Shown: positions 28,401-37,273 of the stretch, in pieces
Position numbering within the stretch: the first letter of the stretch is position 1
Layout of the letters: every line of letters begins with the position of its first letter
DNA from: Bacteroidota bacterium
GTDB lineage: Bacteria > Bacteroidota > Bacteroidia > Bacteroidales > JABHKC01
Assembly (NCBI GenBank): GCA_018692315.1
Contig: JABHKC010000028.1
Coordinates: 1 to 64,000, forward strand
DNA length: 64,000 nt
Direction: 5' to 3'
The notes under the pieces: generated by a model
What the model was told of the DNA's origin: nothing
What the model saw: the letters and a program-made list of their open reading frames with translations, nothing else
The model's database searches: none
Translations under genes and position numbers: made by a program

Positions 28401-29127
28401 GGTTGAGGAGCTTGCAAAAAGTGCCAGCCTGCTGGCAAAATCGGAACGGGAAACAGCTTGGCGCGAAATGGCAAAACAAATTGCTCACGAGATTAAAAAT
28501 CCACTTACGCCAATGAAACTGAATGTCCAGTTTTTGCAAAAAGCCTGGATTGATAAAGTTCCTAATTTCGACGAACGATTGAACAAAATCTGTAATACAA
28601 TTATTGAACAAATAGAGAATCTTTCTTCTATAGCAACTTCTTTTTCGAATTTTGCAAAAATGCCTAAGGCGAAAAATGCAGAATTAAACATAATTGAAAA
28701 TTTGGAAAAAGTAATACAGCTTTATAAAAACCTTGAAAACATTAGCATAAAAACCAGCTTCCCGGAGAACTCCGATTTGCAGGTTTTTGCCGATCCCGAA
28801 CAATTGTCTCGTGTTTTTATAAACATCATTCAAAATGCTGTTCAGTCGATTCCTGAAGGCAGAACCGGATTTATTTCTGTAGGAGTTTATGTTGAAACCA
28901 ACAAAGTTGTTGTAAAAATTGCCGACAATGGAGAAGGAATCGAAAGCCACCTTATAGACAAATTGTTTGTTCCGAATTTTACGACAAAAACCAGCGGAAT
29001 GGGTTTGGGGCTTGCTATTGCAAACAAAATTGTTGAAAATGCCAATGGAGAAATCCGCTTCGAAACCGTGGAAAATATGGGAAGCTCGTTTTATGTGGAA
29101 TTGCCTTTATTGAATTATGAGTTTTGA
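25432..29127 (+). CDS. Large NtrY-like sensor histidine kinase
   Basis: The 1231-residue membrane kinase has one N-terminal membrane segment, an extracytoplasmic region, a block of membrane segments (about 205-460), a second extracytoplasmic region, then two further segments around a sensor stretch. HAMP is about 940-990 (SNKLTKPLQLIQDKI). The dimerisation domain carries His1019 in AHEIKNPLTPMKLN, and the ATP domain has NIIQNAVQSI, DNGEGI and GMGLGLAIANKI. The HEIKNPLTP box and the layout fit the NtrY group, but the long multi-segment sensor is much larger than classical NtrY. No response regulator lies beside it. The ligand is unknown. Confidence 0.88.
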   Translation: MKYLPLIRYFLLTIVFVILSYLSDFLTNEKNNPSVEPEKFRTTLLKKEKQLEQIVDEVSLNLSGRSLKEFVISNSQNLIEDLIEDNCAILIFRTDSLVFWSDNSIPIDENIQKLLNASQVLFLSNAWYYSLSEQFDDYTIVGLILLKHKYSYENKFLENKFQNDFELSSAYDISLSESGNNINIYDESGKYLLSLYRSRNFSNENSLNLTSIIFFFLAIIFFLLFVKEMVFRNCKSQILCFASIIVFLLFLRFLMIKYCFPAICYSHQLFDPQLFGKSFWFKSLGDFFINSIFLLYGVFLLFNFKNKLEIQNSDNRKSVIIIFVLLVFIELVFLSINYLMESIILNSTVNLYVFQIFEINVFTFFAYLIFASLILTLFLVVDFALKIISNLSKYSGFLIIFVATSIPVFVISFFAGYEIRHFSILFFYVFVVTISVFHYKKVQFQYSTIVLILLIVSSFTVLLIINTSSEKEKEIQKVLAVNISNQHDVVAELLLVDFEGKIKSDTQMTKFLESPYELEEEIYNHLKRNYFHGFWGKYNFQIYLCGETDSLIVEPENENRHCINFFSELIDNHGIIVENTNFYYLNNVSERISYLGYSKFPNLSDSAYFTVYFELNSKLVSQELGYPELLLNEKLSKLSSIDEYSYAKYKNNELVTQAGNFPYSLNSETYVLPDEEYFFTKFDDFDHLVYKIDNENTIILSKPAFKILDILISLSYIFVFYHLLVTLLSFIKVSSNRFSKVGISSYSFDLKNKIKLTMISILIFSLLLIGGGTIYYNIKQFEEKHHEIISEKIQSVLIEVEHKLANETEFSDEIYEYLTYYLIKFSNVFYSDINVYDLEGNLFSSSRSEIFNKFLVGRKINPDAYRELIINKKAKFIHSENIGKLNFLSAYVPFRNNNNKIIAYLNLPYFTKQSVLKKEISVLVVAVVNMYVILILLTIAITVFVSNKLTKPLQLIQDKIRNTSLDKPNEPIDYESNDEIGNLIKDYNRMVEELAKSASLLAKSERETAWREMAKQIAHEIKNPLTPMKLNVQFLQKAWIDKVPNFDERLNKICNTIIEQIENLSSIATSFSNFAKMPKAKNAELNIIENLEKVIQLYKNLENISIKTSFPENSDLQVFADPEQLSRVFINIIQNAVQSIPEGRTGFISVGVYVETNKVVVKIADNGEGIESHLIDKLFVPNFTTKTSGMGLGLAIANKIVENANGEIRFETVENMGSSFYVELPLLNYEF

Positions 29128-29165
29128 GAAACAATAGGCAAAACTATAAATCGTTATTTTGTAAG

Positions 29166-29603
29166 ATGATTGCCAAACCATATATGGATCTGTTTTTGAG
29201 GATGTTTATTCTTCTTCTGGTTTTTTCTTTAATAAGTGCTTGTGATAAGGAAGAAAGAGATAAAAGAGCAACAATAATTACGATTAACTCTACGGGTTAT
29301 ACAATAGATACTTTGTGTATTCAATTTTCATTTGGTCAGATTGATAAATTGGTTTATTACAATATTGGAGATAGTGATACAACTTCGAAAGAATCAGTAA
29401 TAAACACCTCGGCTGAAATTTATTTTCAAATCTCATCTGGTTCAAATCAATATTCTGAAATGGTATATTGCGGCTGTGGCGCTCCTCCTACTAGTTATGA
29501 ATATTTAGGGGGTTGTTATACAATGTATATTTTAGAATTTGATTCAATTAATAATTATTTTCCAATTGCATATATTAGAGAAGATGCATGCATAATACAA
29601 TAG
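29166..29603 (+). CDS. Small lipoprotein of unknown function
   Basis: From the ATG at 29166 the protein is 145 residues; the frame is open further upstream but only with a TTG overlapping the kinase stop. The N-terminal hydrophobic stretch ends in LISAC, a lipobox. The mature part is rich in Ser, Thr and Tyr, with a cysteine cluster (YCGCGAPP). It is not a recognised family. It follows the kinase by 38 bp on the same strand. Confidence 0.6.
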   Translation: MIAKPYMDLFLRMFILLLVFSLISACDKEERDKRATIITINSTGYTIDTLCIQFSFGQIDKLVYYNIGDSDTTSKESVINTSAEIYFQISSGSNQYSEMVYCGCGAPPTSYEYLGGCYTMYILEFDSINNYFPIAYIREDACIIQ

Positions 29604-29645
29604 CCAATAAACTATGATTCAGGAAAATTGCCATGTTCAGAAATC

Positions 29646-30260
29646 CTATTTTCCGAAATCAAATTCAAGCTGAGTTTCAAGTAATTTGAAAGATTTGCGG
29701 TGATATTTTGTGATGCCGTTTTCTTGAATTGCCAGCCGATGTTGTTTTGTTGGGTATCCTTTGTTTTTGCTCCAAAAGTATTGCGGAAATTCTAAATCAA
29801 TTTTTTTCATAAAACTATCCCTGTAGGTTTTTGCAAGCACCGATGCGGCAGCTATCGATAAATATTTGCCATCACCTTTTATTATACATTTGTGAGGAAT
29901 ATCCTTGTATTTCAAAAATCTGTTTCCGTCAATTATCAGAAATTCTGGAATTTGAGAAAGTCCGTCAATTGCTCTGTGCATTGCCAGAAATGAAGACTGG
30001 AGAATATTTATTTTGTCGATAGTTTCATTTTCTACAATTCCAACTGAAAACGAAATTGCTTCTTTTTCAATCTCAAATCTTAATTTTTCCCTGATTTTTT
30101 CCGAAAGTTTTTTAGAGTCGTTTAGCAAAGGATTGATATAATCTTTTGGAAGAATTACCGCTGCTGCGAAAACATGTCCTGCCAGACAGCCACGTCCGGC
30201 TTCGTCGCATCCTGCTTCGATTAGGTCTTTTTTGTAGTATGGTTTTAGGGGATTTCCCAA
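29646..30260 (-). CDS. rnhB: Ribonuclease HII
   Basis: The 204-residue protein has the RNase HII signature CDEAGRGCLAG, then LLNDSKKLSEKIRE, IDGNRF and ASVLAKTYRD. It removes RNA from RNA-DNA hybrids. The only in-frame start near the conserved N-terminus is a TTG at 30260, after an in-frame stop. That TTG overlaps a TAnnTTTG match (30258-30265), so the start is uncertain; an ATT at 30272 is the nearest other option. Confidence 0.92.
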   Translation of the reverse strand: MGNPLKPYYKKDLIEAGCDEAGRGCLAGHVFAAAVILPKDYINPLLNDSKKLSEKIREKLRFEIEKEAISFSVGIVENETIDKINILQSSFLAMHRAIDGLSQIPEFLIIDGNRFLKYKDIPHKCIIKGDGKYLSIAAASVLAKTYRDSFMKKIDLEFPQYFWSKNKGYPTKQHRLAIQENGITKYHRKSFKLLETQLEFDFGK

Positions 30261-30406
30261 ATTTAAAGTAATTTAGCCATTGCCTGATTGTGAATGCAAA
30301 ACACAATCCAACAAAATGAGTTCTTTTGTTCAATATAAATAAATTGTGATTTGTAAAGCAAACTCAGTCATTTATCGCTACAATTAATGCTAATGAAATT
30401 AATTCG

Positions 30407-30634
30407 CTATTTCTTCATTAGTAGAGCATGAATTGATATATCTTCATCAATTCTTGGCCAATGAATTCCATATCCGGAAGGAGAAACGATGAATTCTGAT
30501 TTTTCATCGATAGTTGCATTTGAAAGTGGTTCAGATATTTCTTTCAATTTAAATCTATACTCTTTTGAGTCAATCATTAAGATTAGTAAATCATTTGTTA
30601 CTTCTACATTATTTATAGCATAAGTTTTATACAT
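30407..30634 (-). CDS. DUF2442 domain protein
   Basis: The 75-residue protein ends in the DUF2442 pattern GYGIHWPRIDEDISIHALL. The family is small, often beside DUF4160 genes, and widely suspected to be the partner of a toxin-antitoxin-like pair, though this is not established. It starts 2 bp after the DUF4160 gene stops. Confidence 0.8.
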   Translation of the reverse strand: MYKTYAINNVEVTNDLLILMIDSKEYRFKLKEISEPLSNATIDEKSEFIVSPSGYGIHWPRIDEDISIHALLMKK

Positions 30635-30636
30635 GT

Positions 30637-30885
30637 CTATTTATTAAAATATTTATTCCATTCGGCAACAATATAATCAAAGTGCTGAAATATAATCTTC
30701 CTTATTTCTTTTCGAAGTTGCGGGCTTAGGTTGTATGAATAAGCTTCCACAATGTCGAATTCTGTTTCTTTTATCCAAAATTTACATTCAGAATCAGCTT
30801 TTTGTGCATGAATATGGATGGGTTCATTATTCTCATTGGAATAAAAGAATAATCTCCAACCTAATATTGATAGTATTGTGGGCAT
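30637..30885 (-). CDS. DUF4160 domain protein
   Basis: The 82-residue protein has the DUF4160 pattern MPTILSILGWRLFFYSNENN, PIHIHA, and the C-terminal helix with IIFQHFDYIVAEWNKY. It forms a two-gene unit with the DUF2442 gene that follows. Possible toxin-antitoxin function is a guess from the pairing. Confidence 0.82.
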   Translation of the reverse strand: MPTILSILGWRLFFYSNENNEPIHIHAQKADSECKFWIKETEFDIVEAYSYNLSPQLRKEIRKIIFQHFDYIVAEWNKYFNK

Positions 30886-31009
30886 GGTTTAACTTTTACA
30901 AAAACTACATAAATCGTTAATATTTTGTTTAAATATTTTCATAATTCAAACATAACATTTTTTTTACTTTGTCCCATCTATTTCTTTCTTTTGCAAAAAA
31001 AAATGCTGA

Positions 31010-32704
31010 ATGCTTTTAAAACTAAAAAACATAAACATAGCTTTCAAAACAGAAAACGGCACAAAACCCGTTGCCGAATCTTTAAATTTTTCAATGGACC
31101 GTGGTGAAGTTGTTGGGATTGTTGGAGAATCAGGCTCTGGAAAATCTATCACTGCTTTATCAATAATTGGATTGTTGCCAAAAAAGGCCGGAGTTTCGTC
31201 AGGCGAAATATTATTCTATGAAAATAATAATCCTGTTGATTTACTAAAACTTAGCGAAATAGAAAAACAACATTATCGGGGAAAAAGAATCTCTATGATT
31301 TTTCAGGAACCTATGACTTCTCTAAATCCTGTGATGAAATGTGGTGAGCAAATTGTTGAAGCCATTGTTCAGCATCAAAATTTGAGCTCGAAAAAAGCCA
31401 AACAAATTGCTTTGAAGCTTTTGGAGGATGTTCAAATTCCACGACCTAAAGAAATTATGAAATCGTATCCGCACCAATTGTCGGGCGGACAACGTCAAAG
31501 AATAATGATTGCCATAGCATTGTCTTGCAATCCTGAAATCATTATTGCCGACGAGCCAACAACTGCACTCGATGTGAGCGTTCAAAAAAATATTATTGAG
31601 TTGCTAAAATCCCTACAAAAAAAATACAAATTGGGAATTTTATTCATTTCTCACGATTTGAGCGTGGTTTCAAATATTGCTCAAAAACTGCTTGTAATGT
31701 ATAAAGGCAAAATTGTTGAGCAGGGCGATTGTTCAGAGATTCTAAAAAATCCGCAACACGAATATACCAAAGCCTTGCTCGCTTGCCGTCCTCCCTTAAA
31801 TGAACGTCCAAAAAGGCTGTTTTCAATTTCCAATTTTATCGATTCAAGTGAAAAAAAGACAATTGATTTTATTACCGAAAATGAAAGAAAAACTGTTCAT
31901 AAAAACATTTATCAAAATGAGCCAATTCTCGAAATCAAAAATCTTAAAACATATTTCGAAATAAGAGGAAATATTTTTGGCAAAAATAAAAGTCAGGTTC
32001 GGGCGGTCGATAATGTAAGTTTCGACTTATTCAAAGGAGAAACACTTGGTTTGGTTGGTGAATCGGGCTGTGGTAAAACAACTCTTGGACGAACTATTTT
32101 GAAATTGATAGAGGCAAGTGATGGTGAAATTATTTATAAAGGGCAGAATCTGAGAACTATTTCGACGAAAGAAATGCGAAAGCTGAGGCGAAAAATTCAG
32201 ATAATATTTCAAGATCCTTATTCATCTTTAAATCCGAGAAAAACTATTGGAGAAATAATTTCTGAACCAATGAAAGTTCATAGGATTGGCAAAAACAAAA
32301 AGGAAAGGATTGAGCTAACTTATGAATTATTGGAAAGTGTAAAACTTGATGAGGCACATTTCTATAAATATCCTCACGAGTTTTCCGGTGGTCAGAGGCA
32401 ACGAATTGGAATTGCCCGAGCTTTGGCTCTAAAGCCCGAATTGATAATTTGCGACGAATCGGTCTCAGCCCTTGATGTGTCAGTTCAGGCGACAGTTTTG
32501 AATATGCTGAACGAACTGAAAAAAAAGTTCAATCTCACCTATATTTTTATTTCACATGATTTGTCTGTCGTAAAATACATGTCGGATAGAATTATTGTAC
32601 TGAACAAAGGAGAGCTTGAAGAAATCGGAGAAGCAGATTCTGTTTATAAAAGCCCAATCAAAGCATATACTAAAAAGTTGATTGAATCTATACCAAAACT
32701 GTAA
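31010..32704 (+). CDS. Dipeptide/oligopeptide ABC transporter ATPase, two fused domains
   Basis: The 564-residue protein has two complete ABC ATPase halves. The first has Walker A GESGSGKS, signature LSGGQRQR and Walker [13 protein letters not shown]. The second has [16 protein letters not shown] and [12 protein letters not shown]. This is the DppD-DppF or GsiA/YejF-like fusion that powers oligopeptide import. No permease or binding protein gene is in the neighbourhood, so its membrane partners must lie elsewhere. I chose the ATG at 31010; a nearby ATG at 31003 is out of frame. Confidence 0.93.
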   Translation: MLLKLKNINIAFKTENGTKPVAESLNFSMDRGEVVGIVGESGSGKSITALSIIGLLPKKAGVSSGEILFYENNNPVDLLKLSEIEKQHYRGKRISMIFQEPMTSLNPVMKCGEQIVEAIVQHQNLSSKKAKQIALKLLEDVQIPRPKEIMKSYPHQLSGGQRQRIMIAIALSCNPEIIIADEPTTALDVSVQKNIIELLKSLQKKYKLGILFISHDLSVVSNIAQKLLVMYKGKIVEQGDCSEILKNPQHEYTKALLACRPPLNERPKRLFSISNFIDSSEKKTIDFITENERKTVHKNIYQNEPILEIKNLKTYFEIRGNIFGKNKSQVRAVDNVSFDLFKGETLGLVGESGCGKTTLGRTILKLIEASDGEIIYKGQNLRTISTKEMRKLRRKIQIIFQDPYSSLNPRKTIGEIISEPMKVHRIGKNKKERIELTYELLESVKLDEAHFYKYPHEFSGGQRQRIGIARALALKPELIICDESVSALDVSVQATVLNMLNELKKKFNLTYIFISHDLSVVKYMSDRIIVLNKGELEEIGEADSVYKSPIKAYTKKLIESIPKL

Positions 32705-32941
32705 ATCACAATTTGCAAACTTAGGAGCAAACTTGACTTTTTACTCAAATTTGAAATTAATCAAAAAATCCCATTTAAGTTATTATTACAAAGATGTTCG
32801 CCTTTTCCAAAAAGCAATTACGACAAAATTAAAAAAGATAATTGAGACATTTCTTATATAATTGATTAATTTTGCTTTTTTTGTTAATTGACTAAAGTGA
32901 ATTTTGTTTTTGTATTGCACTGATATACAGCCGGATATAGG

Positions 32942-34663
32942 ATGGAGAAAAAATGGAGAATAAGAGATTATGCTGAAGCAGGAGAATTGAAATATCTATC
33001 TCAGGCATTGAACATACAAGAGGTTTTGGCAAACTTATTATTGCAAAGAGGAATAAAAACTTACGACGAAGCAAAACAATTTTTCAGACCAAATTTATAC
33101 AATCATCTGCACGATCCATTTTTAATGAAGGATATGGACTTGGCAGTAGAACGATTACAAAAATCAATTGAAAACAATGAGAGAATACTTGTTTATGGTG
33201 ATTACGATGTAGATGGCACAACTTCTGTTTCCTTAGTCTATCTCTTCATAAAAGATTTTCATAAGAATGTTGATTATTATATTCCTGACAGATATTCAGA
33301 AGGATATGGAATTTCAACAGAAGGAATAGATTTTGCAAAAAAGAATGATTATTCGTTGATAATTGCTCTTGACTGTGGAATAAAAGCGGTAGATAAAATT
33401 GAATATGCAAAATCGCAGGGAGTAGATTTTATAATTTGCGACCACCATAACCCGGGTGTTGATATTCCAAATGCAGTGGCAGTGCTCGACCCGAAAAGAG
33501 TCGATTGCGAATATCCTTTTAAAGAACTTTCGGGATGCGGAGTTGGCTTTAAATTTCTTCAAGCCTATTCTATTGCATATAAAGTTCCGTTTTATAAATT
33601 AGAGCCTTTTCTTGATTTAGTTGCAGTGAGTATTGCATCGGATATAGTTCCTATAATTGGTGAAAATAGAATTTTGGCATTTCATGGATTGAAACAACTT
33701 AATGAAAATCCCAGTACTGGCTTAAAATCAATAATAAAATTTGCCGGTTTAGAAAACAAAGACATCACAATCAGCGATATAGTTTTCAAAATTGGTCCAA
33801 GAATAAATGCTGCCGGAAGAATTTCTACAGGTACAAAATCGGTTGAACTTCTCGTTGCAGGAAACGATACATCGGCAAAACAATATGGCTTTAATATTAA
33901 TTCTATAAATAACGAACGTAGAGAATTAGACCAGCAAATTACTATAAATGCAATAAATACAATTGAAAACGATCAATTGTTAAAAAGTAAAAAATCAACA
34001 GTTTTATATAATTCTACTTGGCATAAAGGAGTAATAGGAATTGTTGCATCGCGACTTTCCGAACACTATTATCGTCCAACAGTTATTTTAACCGAATCGA
34101 ATGGATTTGCTACTGGCTCGGCTCGCTCAGTCGATGGATTCGATCTTTATCAGGCAATTGAAAATTGCAGCGATTTGTTAGAAAATTTTGGCGGGCATAT
34201 GTACGCAGCCGGGCTCACTATGAAAATTGAAAATATATCGGAATTTGAACGCCGTTTCAACCAGTATGTTAGCAAAAACATTACATTGGAACAACAAACC
34301 CCAATCATACATATTGATGTAGAATTAAGGTTAAACGAAATTACTCCAAAATTTTACAAAATATTAAAACAGTTTGCACCCTTTGGTCCCGGGAATATGT
34401 CGCCGGTATTTCTGTCCGAAAATGTTTCGGATTTCGGAACAGGAAAAAAAGTTGGGAAAGATGAAACTCATATGAAACTTGACCTGATGGAAAACGATAA
34501 TTCGACTTGCGTTATTCCTGCCATTGCTTTCCAACAAGCAGAACATTTCCATATTATAAAACAGAGAATCCCGTTTAGCATAGTTTATTCAATCGACGAA
34601 AACGAATTTAGAGGAAAAACAAACATTCAGTTGATGATAAAAGATATTAAATACGATTTTTAA
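32942..34663 (+). CDS. recJ: Single-stranded-DNA-specific exonuclease RecJ
   Basis: The 573-residue protein has the DHH phosphoesterase motifs: GDYDVDGTTSVSL, IALDCGI, CDHHNPG and a later GGHMYAAGLTM. RecJ digests single-stranded DNA 5' to 3' in recombination and repair. It lies near recQ on the other strand, and RecJ and RecQ cooperate in the RecF pathway. A 237-bp gap upstream shows no clear -7 box. Confidence 0.95.
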   Translation: MEKKWRIRDYAEAGELKYLSQALNIQEVLANLLLQRGIKTYDEAKQFFRPNLYNHLHDPFLMKDMDLAVERLQKSIENNERILVYGDYDVDGTTSVSLVYLFIKDFHKNVDYYIPDRYSEGYGISTEGIDFAKKNDYSLIIALDCGIKAVDKIEYAKSQGVDFIICDHHNPGVDIPNAVAVLDPKRVDCEYPFKELSGCGVGFKFLQAYSIAYKVPFYKLEPFLDLVAVSIASDIVPIIGENRILAFHGLKQLNENPSTGLKSIIKFAGLENKDITISDIVFKIGPRINAAGRISTGTKSVELLVAGNDTSAKQYGFNINSINNERRELDQQITINAINTIENDQLLKSKKSTVLYNSTWHKGVIGIVASRLSEHYYRPTVILTESNGFATGSARSVDGFDLYQAIENCSDLLENFGGHMYAAGLTMKIENISEFERRFNQYVSKNITLEQQTPIIHIDVELRLNEITPKFYKILKQFAPFGPGNMSPVFLSENVSDFGTGKKVGKDETHMKLDLMENDNSTCVIPAIAFQQAEHFHIIKQRIPFSIVYSIDENEFRGKTNIQLMIKDIKYDF

Positions 34664-34714
34664 TCTTTAAATAAAATCAGCTTAATCTGCGGAAGATAAA
34701 AACCCCGTATAAAT

Positions 34715-35089
34715 TCAAACCAAAGGATAAAAAGCATCCTCAATATGCTCAATTTTGTGTTTTCCATCCTTAAAGATAACCGAAATAATATCAAACCTGA
34801 CTTCCATGTCGATGTCGAATTTTTCAATATATGAATTTGTAGCATCGATAATAAATTTTTGCTTTTTCCTATTCACAGCATCTTGCGGCTGTTCAAAATA
34901 ATCATTAGAGCGTGATTTAACTTCAACAATAATTAGCAAATTGTCTTTTGTTGCAATTATATCAATTTCTTTATGCTTGAATCTCCAGTTTTTCTCGAGT
35001 ACCTTATAGTCGTTTTTTATTAGGTAAAAGAATGCAATTTCTTCTCCTTTTGCTCCAAGTTCGTTGTGTTTTAATAGTTCTGATGTCAT
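34715..35089 (-). CDS. YraN/UPF0102 family nuclease-like protein
   Basis: The 124-residue protein has the family pattern LGAKGEEIAFFYL, KHKEIDIIA and LIIVEVKSR, a PD-(D/E)XK nuclease core. The function of the family is not settled. It has its own -7 box between it and recQ. Confidence 0.9.
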   Translation of the reverse strand: MTSELLKHNELGAKGEEIAFFYLIKNDYKVLEKNWRFKHKEIDIIATKDNLLIIVEVKSRSNDYFEQPQDAVNRKKQKFIIDATNSYIEKFDIDMEVRFDIISVIFKDGKHKIEHIEDAFYPLV

Positions 35090-35106
35090 AACTTGTATTT
35101 ATTTTA

Positions 35107-35114
35107 CAAATATA
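35107..35114 (-). promoter_or_regulatory. Bacteroidota -7 box for the YraN gene
   Basis: On the minus strand this reads TATATTTG, an exact TAnnTTTG, 17 bases upstream of the start at 35089. Confidence 0.5.
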
Positions 35115-35123
35115 GCTTTTTGA

Positions 35124-37031
35124 CTAATTGACTAACCACGACAGATTTCCATCTTCGTAAATTTTAATTTTTTTATTATCTAATAACCAATCAATTACTT
35201 TAATGACTTTTTCATGAGAATACGAAACATTATCAATAAGTGTATCCATAGTTGTTTTTTCTTTTTTAAGAATATTTTTTACAACTTCCAGAATTTTGTC
35301 AAATTCGTATTTGCTCAACTCAAGTTCGTTGCGGCGATTGCAAACATCGCATTTGCCACAGCGGTCGGGATCTTTTTCTCCAAAATAATTCAGTAGTAAC
35401 TGACTTCGGCATTTGTTGTTGCTGGAAGAATAGTTTAGAATTGCATTTATTCTTTTCGAATATTTTTCTTTGCGGAAATGATAATTTTCTTGCGAGAGAA
35501 ATAGTTCATTTTCATTTACCCTTTCCATTAGATAAAAAACCTGCGGTGTCTTTTTTTGAGGAATAAATTCAATTATTTTTTGCTTTTGCAGATTTACTAA
35601 AAAATTATAAACCTCTTGCTGTTTAATACTGGCTCTTTTTGCAAGAAATTTTTCGTCAATTCTAACAAATGTACTAAAAACACCTGTGTATGACCTCAAA
35701 AGTAGTTTGATAAAACCATCGAAATTTATGTTTTGTACTTGAAATTTATATAAATCGTCTCGTTTGACTAAAAAATGAATTTTAGACGGATTGTTCAACT
35801 CTTCCGTAAATTCAAAATATCCTTCTCCCTGAAGAATTTTTAAACTATTGTAAACAGCAATCATATCAAGTTTGTAATTGCTCGAAAACTCAAACAAATT
35901 AAAATCGAATGCTAAATCTTTGCCTCCACCAATCGTTATTTGGAAATAATTTCCAAGAGCCTTATAAATACTTTTTATTTTTTCAAACGATGGAAAACTT
36001 TTAGCCAATCGGGTTTTTGCCTGAACGCTATCTGAATTGTTAAACAGTAAAACACCATATGCCCGTTGAGTGTCTCGTCCTGCTCTGCCAGCTTCCTGAA
36101 AATATTCTTCGAGCGAATTAGGCAAATCCATATGAACCACAACGCGAACATTGGCTTTGTCTATTCCCATTCCAAACGCATTGGTAGCTACCATCACTCT
36201 AATTTGGTCGTTTTTCCATTGATGTTGAATGTAGTTTCTTGTATCAATTCCAAGTCCTGCATGATAGTGTTCTGCAGAGATTTTATTCAATTTCAAAAAG
36301 TCGGCAATTTCTTTGGTTTTCTTTCTACTTCTAACATAAACAATACCGCTGCCTTTAGAGTTGTTCATGATTTTTAGAAGATATTTCAATTTATCTTCAA
36401 CTTCTCTTACTAAATATATCAGGTTTTTTCGTTCAAAACTTTTTTGAAGTACATTTTTTTTCTTGAATGAAAGTTTTTCTTGAATATCATCCACAACTTC
36501 TGGCGTGGCAGTTGCTGTTAAAGCAAGAATTGGAATATCTGGAATAGTTTTTCGAAGTTCGGCAATTCGCAGATATGAGGGTCGAAAGTCATATCCCCAT
36601 TGCGATATACAATGAGATTCGTCCACTGCAATCAAATTGACGTTCATTTCTTGCAGTTTTGTCAGAAAAAGTTCAGAAACTAGCCGCTCGGGCGAAACAT
36701 ATAAAAATTTATAATCCCCAAAAATACAATTATCTAAGGCAAAATTTATTTCGCGTTTGGTCATGCCTGAATTTATGTATAAAGCCTTGATTTTTTTTCT
36801 TTCTAATTCCTCAACCTGATCTTTCATTAAGGCAATCAAAGGTGTAACAACTACGCAGATACCGTCTTTTACAAGAGCAGGAACTTGAAAAGTTATTGAT
36901 TTTCCTCCACCGGTTGGCATCAAACCCAGAGTATCATTTCCGGCCATTACAGATTTTATAATTTCTTCCTGAAGCGGGCGAAAAACGGAATACCCCCAGT
37001 ATTTTGTCAGTATCTGTTGATAATAATCCAC
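35124..37031 (-). CDS. recQ: ATP-dependent DNA helicase RecQ
   Basis: The 635-residue protein has RecQ motifs: GYSVFRPLQEEII, MPTGGGKSITFQ, DESHCISQWGYDFRP, TATATPEV, FGMGIDKANVR and QEAGRAGRD. The zinc-binding cysteines (CRSQLLLNYFGE, RCGKCDVC) follow, and a short C-terminal winged-helix-like part ends it with no clear HRDC domain. The start is a GTG at 37031, with a -7 box 26 bases upstream. It unwinds DNA in recombination and repair. Confidence 0.95.
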   Translation of the reverse strand: MDYYQQILTKYWGYSVFRPLQEEIIKSVMAGNDTLGLMPTGGGKSITFQVPALVKDGICVVVTPLIALMKDQVEELERKKIKALYINSGMTKREINFALDNCIFGDYKFLYVSPERLVSELFLTKLQEMNVNLIAVDESHCISQWGYDFRPSYLRIAELRKTIPDIPILALTATATPEVVDDIQEKLSFKKKNVLQKSFERKNLIYLVREVEDKLKYLLKIMNNSKGSGIVYVRSRKKTKEIADFLKLNKISAEHYHAGLGIDTRNYIQHQWKNDQIRVMVATNAFGMGIDKANVRVVVHMDLPNSLEEYFQEAGRAGRDTQRAYGVLLFNNSDSVQAKTRLAKSFPSFEKIKSIYKALGNYFQITIGGGKDLAFDFNLFEFSSNYKLDMIAVYNSLKILQGEGYFEFTEELNNPSKIHFLVKRDDLYKFQVQNINFDGFIKLLLRSYTGVFSTFVRIDEKFLAKRASIKQQEVYNFLVNLQKQKIIEFIPQKKTPQVFYLMERVNENELFLSQENYHFRKEKYSKRINAILNYSSSNNKCRSQLLLNYFGEKDPDRCGKCDVCNRRNELELSKYEFDKILEVVKNILKKEKTTMDTLIDNVSYSHEKVIKVIDWLLDNKKIKIYEDGNLSWLVN

Positions 37032-37056
37032 AATATTTTCATTTTTTTCTCTAATA

Positions 37057-37064
37057 CAAATTTA
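37057..37064 (-). promoter_or_regulatory. Bacteroidota -7 box for recQ
   Basis: On the minus strand this reads TAAATTTG, an exact TAnnTTTG, 25 bases upstream of the GTG start. Confidence 0.5.
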
Positions 37065-37273
37065 TAAAAATAATGTTCAAATCTTGAATATTAGTTTAGA
37101 GCTGGTGAATGTAGTCTATTTCAAGAAAGAATTGTTGTTAATTGGGTGTTAAATAGCGCAAATCTAATTCTATTCCAAAATTTCAATACGAACTTGAATG
37201 AACTATTCTGTAATTTTGACTATTATTGGAAATATTATTGAATTTGAAAAATTTGAATTAATTATTAATTAAA

